Shown here one piece after another: positions 44,499-55,466 of a DNA stretch of 64,000 bases. Position 1 is the stretch's first letter. Every line of letters begins with the position of its first letter. The notes under the pieces were generated by a model. It did not search any database. It was not told the DNA's origin and saw only the letters and a program-made list of their open reading frames with translations. The stretch lies in NCBI GenBank assembly GCA_038277395.1, contig CM076196.1:129887410-129951409 (forward strand), in the 5' to 3' direction. The stretch is from Dryocosmus kuriphilus (lineage: Eukaryota; Arthropoda; Insecta; Hymenoptera; Cynipidae). The position numbers and the translations under genes were made by a program.

Positions 44499-45177
44499 AT
44501 TTCTTGCTGAAATTTTCGAAACATGTATTGAAAGTTTTTAACAGATACAAAAGTGTCGTAAATTTCATGAACTTTTGTAATCTCAAAAACGCTTTTTTGA
44601 AATTTCAGTGACACTTGTTATGGAATGGTCAATTCGCATTTTTGAAAATTCAAAATCACGATATTAAAAATCAATTCGTATTTTGAAAATTCAAAGCAAC
44701 ACTCCGAGATTCTGGTTGCCTCCACTTTTTTTCAACTATTTTGTTTTTTATTTATTAAAATTTTAACCATATACATTCACTTTTCTTCTAATCATTTTCA
44801 ATTTTACAAAAATAATCATTTTAAGTGTTGTTTTTTTTTTTTAACGAAAAACTCGCGTTTTAAAACTTTTTTCGCAAGCAAATTTATTTTCTATGAAAAT
44901 TATTAATTATATCAATTTGTTTACATTCAGGACTAATAATAAATAACGAAAAAATAAATACCGAACATATAAATTAACGAAAAAGAGAATTGCCGAAAAT
45001 AAAAATTGACGAATTATAAAATTTCCGAAATTTAAAATAATGACAAAATTTTTTATAATCGAAAAATAAAAATCTCGAATTATGCAAATAACGAATTTGA
45101 ACATATCCAAAAGTAAAATTTACCGAATTATAAAATTTGCGAATTATAATATTAACGAATTATAAAATTAATGAATT
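44499..45177. repeat. Left arm of the foldback structure
   Basis: GAAATTTCTTGCTGAAATTT at about 44500 and all following sequence to 45177 is the inverse of 55230-54560 on the right, including AATTCAAAATCACGAT and the CGAAAAATAAA-type units. The LINE at 45178 interrupts the arm. Confidence 0.8.
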
Positions 45178-45507
45178 GATTGATTGATTCCTTTATTACT
45201 CTCCCTTACGGGTTTGAGGGATCCGCTCCCTTTACATCCCTTACAATTTCACTTAACCGCTATGACTTATGCTTATCTTAACCTATTATCGCTTCATTAT
45301 GTGCAGCTTCTTAAATTCTTAAATACTATCTATTATCTAATATCTAACAAGTGCTCGAGACCTTCCAGGGCCCCCGTTTCCTCTTACCATTATTCTTCAA
45401 GTTTTACCAAGTCACGCAACACTAATTTTCCTTGTAACTATTTCAATTTCGATTTTGGTTTTCTCCTACCCCATACATCCTCTCTTCCCTTTTCTTTTCT
45501 AAGCTCT

Positions 45508-46216
45508 TCACCCAGTTTTCCCTTGTCCACAACCGCTCAATATCCACCTAACTTTATCTACCACGCTCTTTCCCTCTTCCTCTTCGCCTGTGCACCCATC
45601 CATTACGTGCTCCCATGATTCCCTTCCATACCTACATACCCTGCACATTTTCATTTCTTCACTCATCCAATATTTATATTCATTCGTGCCATCACCCATT
45701 CTAAAACGTAACATCCTGGCCCACCTGAACTCCTTTTTCAATTTCCCTAAATATTCTAGGACGCCTTCCATCTTGACGAATGTATACCATTTATTATATT
45801 TTGACCCTATAATCTTTTCCCACCTCTTCTCTTCCTGCTTCTTACTCATTTCCCCTTCAATTTCCTGCCACTCCCTCCCCTCGTCACACATTCTCCATTC
45901 CCTTTTAACTTGCCATCTCTCTTCCTCCCATTTTGAATGCCCCGTGTTACATCTCCTCTCTCTATTTATTAATTCCTGTCGGCACACTTGTGCTATTTTG
46001 CTACCCTTATCACTCCTAAGTTTCTCTTCGAAACTCCAGATCCTTTTTCTCTGCCTTATCACCAATTTCTCTCTCCCTGTTTCTTCTCTCAATATATAAC
46101 CTGGGCAGTTCCAGCTTACTCCCATAACCCATCTCAGAAATCTTCCTTGCAAGTTTTCTACCTTCTTGTACTACTTCCAACTCCATATTTCTACTCCATA
46201 ACACACCACTGACCAC
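45508..46216 (-). pseudogene. LINE ORF2, C-terminal region
   Basis: Past the RT thumb, the frame has a CRVCRYGRESWEHVMDGC block: the CxxC...H...C zinc-knuckle-like motif near the C-terminus of many LINE ORF2 proteins. It overlaps the RT frame (46171-46713) in another phase, so one frameshift lies between them near 46.19 kb. Confidence 0.8.
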
Positions 46217-47250
46217 ACCAGTGAGTCAAACAGCCATAATATCATCTTCCAGTCCTCTTTCAATCTTCTTTTTCCAATCCCCCACACTTGGCCCATCACC
46301 TTACTTGAACTTTTCATCCCTTTTTTCACCTGAAGATCATTTCCACCTCCCGCTTCGAACCAAAATCCTAAATAGCAAAATTCCTCTACCATTTCCACTA
46401 TTTCTACATTTATCTTCCATCCATACCTTACTTCATTCTTTCTCTTTCTGAAGCATACTATTTTTGTCTTCTTCACATTAATTGTCAAGTCTTTCTCTCT
46501 CCCATACTCTTCGAATCCTTTCATTAGCAAGCCCATTCCATTTTCATTCTCTGCTAGAAACATCACATCGTCCGCGTACGCTAGTGAATATATTCTTTTA
46601 TTTCCTAGAACTGTACCTCCTTTACCATTCTTTTCCATTTTCTCTTCTAGGTCTGCTAACATCATGCTAAGTAACAATGGACTTAGAGGGCACCCTTGCC
46701 TGAGACCTCTCAATCAACTCTTCGTCGACCTCCCTTTCTTTCATTACCTTCCACATTACTTTCCTATTCACCGAGTCGAAATCTGCCTTAAAATCTACGA
46801 AGAGTGCAACTAGCTTTGTTTTTTCTGTCCCAGATTCCTGTTGACTAGATAATTCAGAACGAAAATGTTATCCACTGTTCCTATCGCCTTCCTGAATCTG
46901 TTTGATTGTGTGAAATACTTCCTTTCTCTTCTACCTGTTCTTCTAATCTCTTCCTAAGCACCTCCACGTAAATTTTATACGTTACTGGCATGAGAATGAT
47001 TCCTCTACAATCTTCCAATTTTCTATTCCTACCTTTCTTTAATAATGGAACTACCTAACCTGTTCTTCACTTCTTGGGCCAGCCTTCTTCTCTCCATGCT
47101 CTACTACATACTTCCCAGATCTCTTCTCTAATCCCTCTTCCTCCAAATTTCAACGCTTCATTCTTCATCCATCCTCTCTTGTCGCCTTGTTTCTTTTTAA
47201 CTTCTCAATTGCTTGATTCACCTCCTCTCTGATCACCTAATTCCCCCTTT
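46171..47250 (-). pseudogene. LINE ORF2, reverse transcriptase
   Basis: The clear frame 46713-46171 has GLRQGCPLSPLLLSMML (box B) and LAYADDVMFL (catalytic YADD). Upstream to about 47250, in broken frames, the finger and box A (ALFVDFKADFDSVN) are still readable. Stops at several places show the copy is dead. Confidence 0.85.
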
Positions 47251-47590
47251 CCATTCCTCCCTCCTTGCTCTTTCTGCCTTCCCCCTTCACTTTGCTATCC
47301 ACGCCTTCTAGCAATTTCTTGAAGTATACCGTCCATTCCTCCATATTTATCTCTTCATTGATTCCTTTCCATCCACATCTCTATCTATTGATCGCCTCCC
47401 ATTCTCTTCCTTCCTTTATTGCGTTTTCTACCTCCTCCATGTATCTCATCTTCTCCTCTTGTCTTTTCACATCTAGTAATTTCTCGTGTTCCCTTTTACT
47501 TTTACTATATTCCTTTTTGTCTATCTCTCCTTTTCTCCAATTTTTTAACGACAACTTCATACGTTCTTTACGCTCTATACATTCCACGTT

Positions 47591-48572
47591 TCACCATCCT
47601 CTTTTCTCCCTTCTTTCCTCCTCGCTTTGCCTACTTTCTTCCACTACCATCTCTACCCTTTCCTTTATCTTACACAACATCGCATCCACGCCTTCCCCCT
47701 CTTCAATCATAGTATTGTCTTCTTCCATTCTTTCCATATATTCTCTTATATAATCAACTCCCCACTTGCCCATCTTTGATTTCTTCCTTGTCACTCTCTC
47801 CTTCTTCCTTCCCTCTCTTCTCCCATTCACACATTTCAACGTTGCAATTACCGGGAAGTGTTCTGACCCTATTTTGTTCCCTACTTCCATTCTTTCCAAC
47901 AGCCTCCTTATCCTTTCCTCTGTCAGAATGTAGTCTATTACTGTTTCCCCTTTTCCTGCAAATGTAATCTCTCCTTCCTCATCCCTCTCCGAGTTTCCAT
48001 TACAAATGAACCTTCCTGTTTCTCCCAGAATTTCCAGCAGAGTCCTACCCTCCTGGTCCACCTGTTTATGTTTCGATTTTTTTCTGAAAGTCTCACTCTT
48101 TTCATCCCATATTCCCCCTCCCCCTGGTCCCTGTCCAAGCATTCAGATCGCCTCCTATCAAAACCAATTCATCATCCTTTTTCGCCACCCATTTCCTAAT
48201 CACACTACAACCTTCTTGTTCTCCCCTTCTCCTGTAGATGCAAACTATCCTCACCTTTCTTCTTCCTATCTTCACCATTCTCGTCATTACTCCATCTGTT
48301 TCCTCAAATCCCATTTCTATTCTCTCTTCATCTACCACTGCATTCCTTACTCCTGACACCATGCCCCCTTTCTTTCTTCCCTTTACTTTCTCTTTCTTTG
48401 CCTCTTGCAACTCCCATATATATCCCTTGGGTAACTTCCTCTTCACCCTCCTGCAATCCTTCTCATCTACCCAGGTTTCACTCAACATCACTACATCCCA
48501 TTTCTCCACCTCTTCCCAGAATCCTTCATCTTTATTCATTAACCCTGATACATTCCTAAAAGCTACTCTCAT
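47591..48572 (-). pseudogene. LINE ORF2, APE-type endonuclease
   Basis: Two overlapping frames: 48572-48102 with RVAFRNVSGLMNK, LSETWV (catalytic Glu), a GGM patch and GGDLNAWTG (catalytic Asp/Asn); and 48142-47591 with the later boxes DYIL and GSEHFPV (catalytic His). One frameshift near 48.11 kb separates them. The domain nicks the target for first-strand priming. Confidence 0.85.
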
Positions 48573-48669
48573 TTCTTTTTTCCTTCCTTTCTCCCTTATT
48601 TCTTTTTTACGCCCCCTCCCTATTTTTGTGGAAACCCCGTCGCTCCGTCTTCTCCTCCTTTCCTTTCAC

Positions 48670-49740
48670 TCACTCTCTACTGTTTCCATTATCTCCTTCC
48701 TTTTCTGTCACTAGCCTTTGCTCCTTCCCTCGTCGCCATGTACCCTCCCTATACGCTTCACACAATTTTTCTTTCTCTTCATTCCATATCCACACATTAC
48801 CGTTTACCCACATCCTGTCTTTCTCTATCCATACCGTGTTCCCTTTCTTTCTTTCACTCCATGCTCTCTGCTTCATCATCCACTTTCTTCTTTTTTCATT
48901 CCACGTCATATCCTCCTCTATTCTTTCTTCCCTCCCATTTAAAGCTTTCTTTTTTCTCAGTATATCATCTTTTTCTTCCTCGCTTCTCACTTTCACTATA
49001 TATACACTCGATTTATCTTAATTCTTCCTTCCCACTCCCTTTAACTCTTCCACATGCACTTTTGTCCCAATTTCCCCTAACAACCTTTCCACTTCTTCTC
49101 TTGCTGATTCAGTATCCACTTTCATTACTCTAATCACTTAATTTCTACTACGCTTCGTCTTCTCTTCTATTTCCATTTTCCTTTCTAATTCTCTCAATCT
49201 TGATTTCATTCTCACATTTTCTAGGATAGCATTCTCATTCAATTCTTTTATTTTCGCTCCTTCTCTTACCCCTTCATCCAATTTCTTTCTGTCCTCAGAC
49301 TTACATTCTAGATTTCTCCCTCTTTCTTCCAACTTTTCCATATCAAATTTTCTCTCTTTCTCACTCATTCTTTGCTTTTTCCCGATGTCCTCCAACTATT
49401 TCTGAACCTTATCTTTTTCTTGCCGCCACACCAGATCCCATTCTTCCCACTTTTCTCTAACTTTCCTCATTTCCTCCCAGACTTCATCCCCTATCTTTTG
49501 CCCTTTAATGAGACTTTCCAGATTCTCTAGATCCACTTTCCATTTTGTCTTATTCCTCTCCGGTGGAGACTTTTTCTTAAGCTTTTTCCGCAATTTCTCT
49601 TCTCCCTGTTCATTTCCCTTTTCTTCCCTTGATCTTTTACTATCTTCCGTCTTGTCCCCCTCATCTATTTTATCCGTTAACCCTCCCCCCTGTCTCCACT
49701 TGATAAAAAGTTGTCTCGACCCTAAACTGCTAGATCTCAA
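48670..49740 (-). pseudogene. LINE ORF1, coiled coil and RRM-like part
   Basis: A frame opening at 49740 is charged and coiled-coil-like, is interrupted by one TAG near 49395, and ends at 49138; a further frame (48996-48670) has the distal part (WSERKKGNTVW...). Matches ORF1 of the 5.6-7.4 kb copy in layout and wording (RMKSRLRELERKME against RMKSRVRGLERKME). Confidence 0.75.
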
Positions 49741-50030
49741 TATAATAATTTACCGATCTGCTGTCCCCTATCTTCCCTCTCACTTTTTCGACCTCGTCAA
49801 CTAACCTGCAAACTCTCACTTTCGACTTTCGTTTCAACCCGTTTAACTTTACAAAACAACTCCCCCACACACTACCACATAACCCTTTCACTACACTCAC
49901 CTCCCTTATCGCCTGTCACCTCAATAACACCTCCACACCCGTCGCCAAAACCGAAAAAGATGGCACAGAATAAACACGCGTTACTTTACCTTTCGCTACC
50001 GGAAACGAAAGCCTCTAAAATTAATGAATT

Positions 50031-50848
50031 ATTAACTTCCCCAAATTCTTAAATTCCCGAAATTTAAAATTCTCGAAATTCAAAATTGTCGATATTTAAA
50101 ATTGACGAAAATAAATATTGAATTAAAAAATAAAATATTGAATTATTTATTAAATAAGTAATTATAAAGGAACTAATCAAAAATAACGAAAAAAATTAAT
50201 ATCGAATATGCAAATTAACGAAAAAGAAAATTGCCGAAAATAAAAATTGACGAATTATAAAATTTCCGAAATTTAAAATAATGAGAAAACTTTTAATTAT
50301 CGATAAATAAAAATCTCGAATTATACAAATAACGAATTTAAAAATATCCAAAATTAAAATTTACCTAATTATAATATTAACATATTATAAAACCAACAAA
50401 TTACTACTTTCCAACAAATTCTTAAATTAACGAAATTTAAAATTGCTGAAATTTAAAATTGTCAAAATTTAAAATTGTCGATATTTACAATTGACGAAAA
50501 TAAATATTGAATTTAAAAATAAAATATTTAATTATGAGAATAATGAAAAATAACGAAAAAATAAATAACGAATATACAACTTAACGAAAACAAAAAATTG
50601 ACGAAAATAAAAATTGACGAATTATAAAATTTTCGAAATCTAAAAGCACGACAAAATTTTTAATTATCAAAAAAAAAAAAAAATCGAATTATGCAAATAG
50701 CGAATTTAAAAATAGCCGAAATTAAAATTTGGGGAATTATAAAATTTGTGAATTATAGCATTAACGAATTAAAAAATAAATTATTATATTAGTTATTAGT
50801 TAATTATAAAATAAATAATAATAATTATTGAATATTAATTACTGAATA
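50031..50848. repeat. AT-rich ~360-bp tandem units of the foldback arm
   Basis: Units marked AAAATAACGAAAAA recur at about 50.18 and 50.54 kb, and the same unit precedes the LINE at 44.93 kb. Short motifs such as AATTTAAAATTGTCGAT recur inside units. Right-arm partner at 54.4-54.8 kb has fewer units. Confidence 0.75.
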
Positions 50849-50894
50849 TCTCTCTATATTATAAAAAGATCTCGCCGCCGCTGTGTCAGGAATC

Positions 50895-51075
50895 CAGCTC
50901 CCTTCCCCTCACCCCCTTCTCCCTTCCCCTCTCGCCCTATCCCGTCCCCTCACCCCTTCCCCTCTCTCCATCCTCTCTTCCCCCTTCCCCATTCCCCTCT
51001 CGCCTTTCTCCCTTCCCCTCACCCCCTTCCCCTCTCTCCCTTCTCTCTTCCCCTCACCCCCTTCTCCCTTTTTCA
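50895..51075. repeat. CCCCTTCCC-type pyrimidine minisatellite
   Basis: Repeated CTCCCTTCCCCTCACCC units with slight variation; the open frames on both strands are translations of this tract. Confidence 0.85.
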
Positions 51076-51459
51076 TTATTATCCCCTTTGACCTGTGACC
51101 ATTGACTTTGGACCTATTTGACCCGCATGGGCACATGACCCCGTGAAAAAAAAACACCCTCACCACTATGTGTGTGACAAAAGTTGATCCACCTTGACTA
51201 TATTTAACGTGATCTATCTATTATCCTTAAATTGATTTGGTTTTTGGTTTTTAGCCAATTTCAATGAAATTAGATCGTGAATTTAATAAATGACGTAATT
51301 TCAATGAAATTGTTTCCGAGATGCACTACGTGGAAGTAACCAATATTGCATTTCAAACTGTAAACAAACTGTATTAATTGGTTTATACATGTACCTAAAA
51401 ATTACGGTATTATTATTATTATTATATATTATATATAAAATTATTATAATATTGAAATT

Positions 51460-52715
51460 TTAACTGGAATTTTCACTATGGCGACAAAGAAGTTGTCCTC
51501 CTAAAAGTAAAAGACTTAAATCCATTGATTCTTCCTGGAGGATAGTAATATGACTGGAATTTTGAACATTAATACCAATGCTGAAATTGTCTAAAAAAAA
51601 AAATATATATATTATATATATTAGTGATATATAAATTTTTTTTTTAAGTTTAATTTTAAAATTATTTACCATTATCATATAGACTTCCAAGAATTTCAAT
51701 TTTTTGTCCTTGAATTATATTAAAATTTGGTGTCACATTAAAAATATTAACTATTAATTTATACTTTCCATTTGTGATACTGCCTAAATATTGATTCGCT
51801 TTTTTATGCTCAGGAATAAATTCATCTCTCAAAAAACCTTCAATTTCTATGTATAAAATGTATATAAAGAGAATTTTAATTTAATCAATTAGTAATTCGT
51901 TAATTAATCAATTTACTTATAAGTCCTGAACTTTGAAAAATAATTTTCTTTTCAAATTTAATTTTTTTAACTTCTCCTTGATTTTGTTCGATATTAAAAA
52001 ATCCAATGTTCGTTATTTTTGAATTATTTGTTAACAGTAATTCATAATGAAGATTTCCGTTATTATAATTCGAACTTGGTTTTGCCGTCATATTTTGAAT
52101 TAAAAGTTTCTAAAATATGAAAACATAGACTTAATTTTTTAAGGGTTAAAAATTAAGTTTTTTTTAGGTCTTAAAATTTTAAGGTCTTTTGAAGGTTAAG
52201 ACTGTAGATTTAAAAAGGGTGAAAATTTAGAAAGAAAACCTGAATCTGAAATATTGAAACTATTTTTCTTTCTATTTAAAAAATGTTTTTTTTTAAATAG
52301 TATGAATGCAGTGTAAAAATTGGTAAAGCTTACTTGATTCTCATTAATTTTCATTGAAAACTCAGAAGAATTTTTATTCCAAGATAAGCAGGATATACGA
52401 CAATCATCATTATTATTTAAAATAAATTTAAATAATTCGTATTCCTTTCCGTCTTTGGATAATATGTTTTTAAGTGGTTGTATATGCTCTACATATGCAA
52501 CTACTGACCTATATATTATAAATATTTTTAAAAATATATACATGAAATATGAAATATAAGTATACTTACACAAATTTATCTCCGATGTGAATTTTTTCTT
52601 TTAAAAAATGTGTTGCTGTGAAAGGAAGATCAGGGTTAGGATTGGATTTCATCTTTTTATTTTGATTTGAATTATTTTTGTAATCATTTTCAGCGTTTTT
52701 TCGAATATTGGCCAT
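51460..52715 (-). CDS. Five-exon OB-fold (RPA70-like) protein inside the Helitron-like element
   Basis: Gene model on the minus strand: exons 52715-52570, 52508-52334, 52109-51917, 51846-51670 and 51590-51460. All four introns are GT-AG (61, 224, 70 and 79 nt), all phases join, no stop intervenes, and the total of 822 nt gives 273 residues. Residues 1-35 are a polar Asn/Lys-rich tail. Residues ~50-140 have the strand pattern of a RPA70 DNA-binding OB fold (VVAYVEHIQPLK, YELFKFIL, CRISCLSWN, then HYELLLTNNSKI); ~172-250 look like a second OB fold (YKLIVNIFNV, GQKIEILGSLYD). Such proteins bind single-stranded DNA, and RPA-like genes are known passengers of Helitrons. The family is inferred from pattern only. 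The intact frame suggests recent function or recent capture. Confidence 0.7.
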
Positions 52716-52743
52716 TTTTTCACTTTAAATTTATGCACTTATT

Positions 52744-53705
52744 TGTAAAAAAAGATATGACGTGAAGATTTTAAATTAGACGTAATGTCCCCTATTGGAA
52801 ATTCCTATAAAGGTTCCCGTATAGGATCCTACGTAGAATCCTATATAGAATCCTATAATAATAATAATCCTAATTTATACAATATTAATTTTATACTTAC
52901 TTGACTATTTTTTCTCTATAATATCATAAAAAAAAATAAAAATTTTCTCATAAAAAATTTGTTGTTTATAAAAGGAAGTTCAGGGTTATGACAGAATTTT
53001 ATAATAATATCTTATTTCATAAACAATTTTTTGTTTATAAAAGGAAGATCAGGGTTATGATAATCTTCTTTTGATTATCATTTTCATCATTTCATCAATC
53101 ACTTATTTCATTCAATTTCACTTATTAAATAACATATAAATTGTTCTAAATATATAAAAAATATTACTATAAAATTTGATAAATCAAAACTGACAAATTT
53201 AAATGTATCGAAATTCAGATTGAAGAGAATTTCAGATCATATCATAAACGTTCGTTTGTGTTTTTTTTTAAATATGAATTTCTCTTCAATCTGAACTTTG
53301 ATACATTTTTGATTTATCAAATTTTATAGTAATATTTTTTACATATTTAGAACAATTTATATGTTATTTAATAAGTGAAATTGAATGAAATAAGTGATTG
53401 ATGAAATGATGAAAATGATAATCAAAAGAAGATAAAATTGATTGATGAAATGATGAAAATGATAATCAAAAGAAGATTATCATAACCCTGATCTTCCTTT
53501 TATTAACAACAAATTTTTTATGAAATAAGATATTATAGAGAAAAAGTAAGTATAAAATTAATAAATATATTTTTACATATATTTTACATATATTTTTTTA
53601 GTGTTTCAAATTAGTCTGTGATTACATTACGTCTAATTTAGAATTAGACGTAAATTCTCCCTAAAATTAAAATCTTTACGTCATATTTAAAATCTTTTTT
53701 ACTTT
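52744..53705. repeat. Palindrome with extra copies of exon 1 of the OB-fold gene
   Basis: Arms of ~480 bp meet near 53.23 kb. ACCCTGATCTTCC, part of exon 1 on the minus strand (near 52630), recurs as inverted or direct partial copies near 52985, 53050 and 53485, each followed by an ACAACAAATTTTTTATG phrase and, at 53545, a GTAAGTATAAA donor like that of exon 1. TTTACGTCATAT near 53680 mirrors ATATGACGTGAAG near 52753, upstream of the ATG. Confidence 0.75.
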
Positions 53706-53989
53706 AGCAGATTCATTATAAATCAATCTGATTCATTCCGGAATTTGTATCCAAATCGAAGGAAGTTTTTAATCTAAATCAGACCTTTTTTTAAACTTTT
53801 TTCTCAGTGTATAAAATATATAATATATGAACAATTTAATATAATTTTTGTTACAGATTTTTGAGTTGCAATATTGATTACTTCCACGTAGTGCATCTTG
53901 GAAACGATTTCATTGAATTTTAAGTGAATTGTAAAATATAATGATCACTCATAAATATAGTGATAATGAAAGATATTAAATAAATATAA

Positions 53990-54200
53990 AATTAAATATA
54001 TTATAAAATATATAATTAATATATTAATTAATATATTATATAATATAATATATTAATTAAATTATAAAATATACATTCAATGAAATTGGCAAAAAATCAA
54101 TAAAATATATAATTAATATATTATATAATATAATATATTAATTAAAATATAAAATATACATTCAATGAAATTGGCAAAAAATCAATAAATTAGATAATAA
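53990..54200. repeat. ~95-bp tandem duplication
   Basis: ACATTCAATGAAATTGGCAA followed by AAAATCAATAAA recurs at about 54072 and 54160, with ATTAATATATTATATAATAT between. Confidence 0.8.
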
Positions 54201-54292
54201 TATAAAAATTAGAAATTCATCAAAATTCATCAAAATTCTGTCAGAATGGAGGGTAGGCGCGCGAAGCGCGCAGAGGGGCGAAGCCCCCCTTG

Positions 54293-55232
54293 TTAATTAT
54301 TAATTATAAAATAATAAGACTGGCCTGCGAGTTTTATAATAAGGTTCATCCATTCATTATGTGAGTATTTTAGGGTTTTTTTTGAAAAGTTAGTAATTAT
54401 TTATTTTATAATAAATAAATAAATAAATTTTTTTTTATTCAATATTTAATTTCGTCAATTTTAAATTTCGGGAATTTTAATTTTTGGAAATTTGAAATTT
54501 TGAGTATGTATTTCAGAATTTTAGGGTACTTAATAATTCGTTAACTTTAGAATTCGCTAATATTATAATTTGAAATTTTTATGATTCGGTAAATTGATTT
54601 CAGATATTTTTAAATTCGTTATTTGCATAATTCGAGGTTTCTATTTTTTGATAATTAAGAATTCTTTGGTTATTTTAAATTTCGGAAATTTTATAATTCT
54701 TCAATTTTTATTTACAGAAATTTTCTTTTTCGTTTATTTGTATGCTCGGTATTTATTTCTTCGTTCTTTTTTATTAGTCCCGAATTAAAACAAATTGATA
54801 AAATTAATAATTTTAATAGAAAATAAATTTGTTTGCGAAAAAAGTTTTACGAAGCGACTTTTTCATTGAAAAAAAAAACACTTACAATATTTATTTTTGG
54901 AAAATTAAAAAAAAAATAGAAAAAAGTGAATATACAAAAATTGTAATAAACAAAGAATGTAATAAAAAATTTTCAAAAGTGTAGGCAGCGAGAATCTCAG
55001 AGCGCTGGTTTGAAGTTTCAAAATACGAATTGATTTTTATTATCGTGATTTTGAATTTTAAAAATACGAATTGAATATTCCGTAATAAGTGTAGTTGAAA
55101 TTTCAAAAAAAGTGATATTAAATTTCCAATACTTCTTGAATTTTATATTTCAAAAGTTCACGACATTTACAACACTGTTGTGTCTTTTAAAAACTTCCAA
55201 TGTTTTTTTCGGAAATTTCATCAGGAAATGTC
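54293..55232. repeat. Right arm of the foldback structure
   Basis: Inverse of 44499-45177 plus part of 50031-50840, ending GAAATTTCATCAGGAAATG. The open frames 54594-54788 and 54891-55106 mirror 44907-45110 and have no domain. Confidence 0.8.
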
Positions 55233-55466
55233 AAGATGGCCGCTGCCTAGTCAAGACGTGTCGTGTGTGCTCCTGATTATCCTTACTTTAATATTAATTA
55301 GATTTCATTTGAAAAGCAAAGATAGTTGTACTCGTGTGCGGGATCCTGTTCTTTATTGATAAAGTATCTTGATTTAACCCGTGATTTATGTTTTCAGTCA
55401 TAATTTGACATTTTTGAATTTGACGGTACTAGTGTTCTGTGTTTGTATGATCGCGTTCTTCTCATC

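Larger units (their letters stand above)
45163..50030 (-). mobile_element. 4.8-kb LINE with 15-bp target duplication
   Basis: taaaattaatgaatt stands at 45163-45177 and again at 50016-50030; between them is a 4838-bp LINE on the minus strand. Its 5' end (GAGGCTTTCGTTTCCGG) and 3' end (CTCAAACCCGTAAGGGAGAG, then AATC repeats) match the small copy at 5.56-7.37 kb. ORF1 and ORF2 are recognisable but have many stops and frameshifts. The coding strand is extremely purine-rich. Clade: an APE-endonuclease LINE with a C-terminal CCHC, of the R1/L1-like sort; I do not assign it further. Confidence 0.92.
50849..54292 (+). mobile_element. Helitron-like element, 3.4 kb, non-autonomous
   Basis: Left end A|TCTCTCTATATTATAAAAAG and right end with two GAA-loop hairpins (GCGCGC-GAA-GCGCGC at 54257-54271 and GGGGC-GAA-GCCCC at 54275-54287), then CCTTG|T. 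TC at the start, a terminal hairpin and insertion between A and T are Helitron traits; the end CTTG departs from the usual CTRR. No Rep or helicase is present. It carries a pyrimidine-rich block, a five-exon gene on the minus strand, subterminal inverted repeats (ATGCACTACGTGGAAGTAA at ~51325, inverse near 53880) and a long central palindrome. It sits inside the foldback structure. Confidence 0.6.

Noticed and set aside
47265..49133. Several long plus-strand frames rich in Ser, Phe, Leu and Pro
   Set aside because: Opposite-strand shadows of the purine-rich LINE ORF1 and ORF2.
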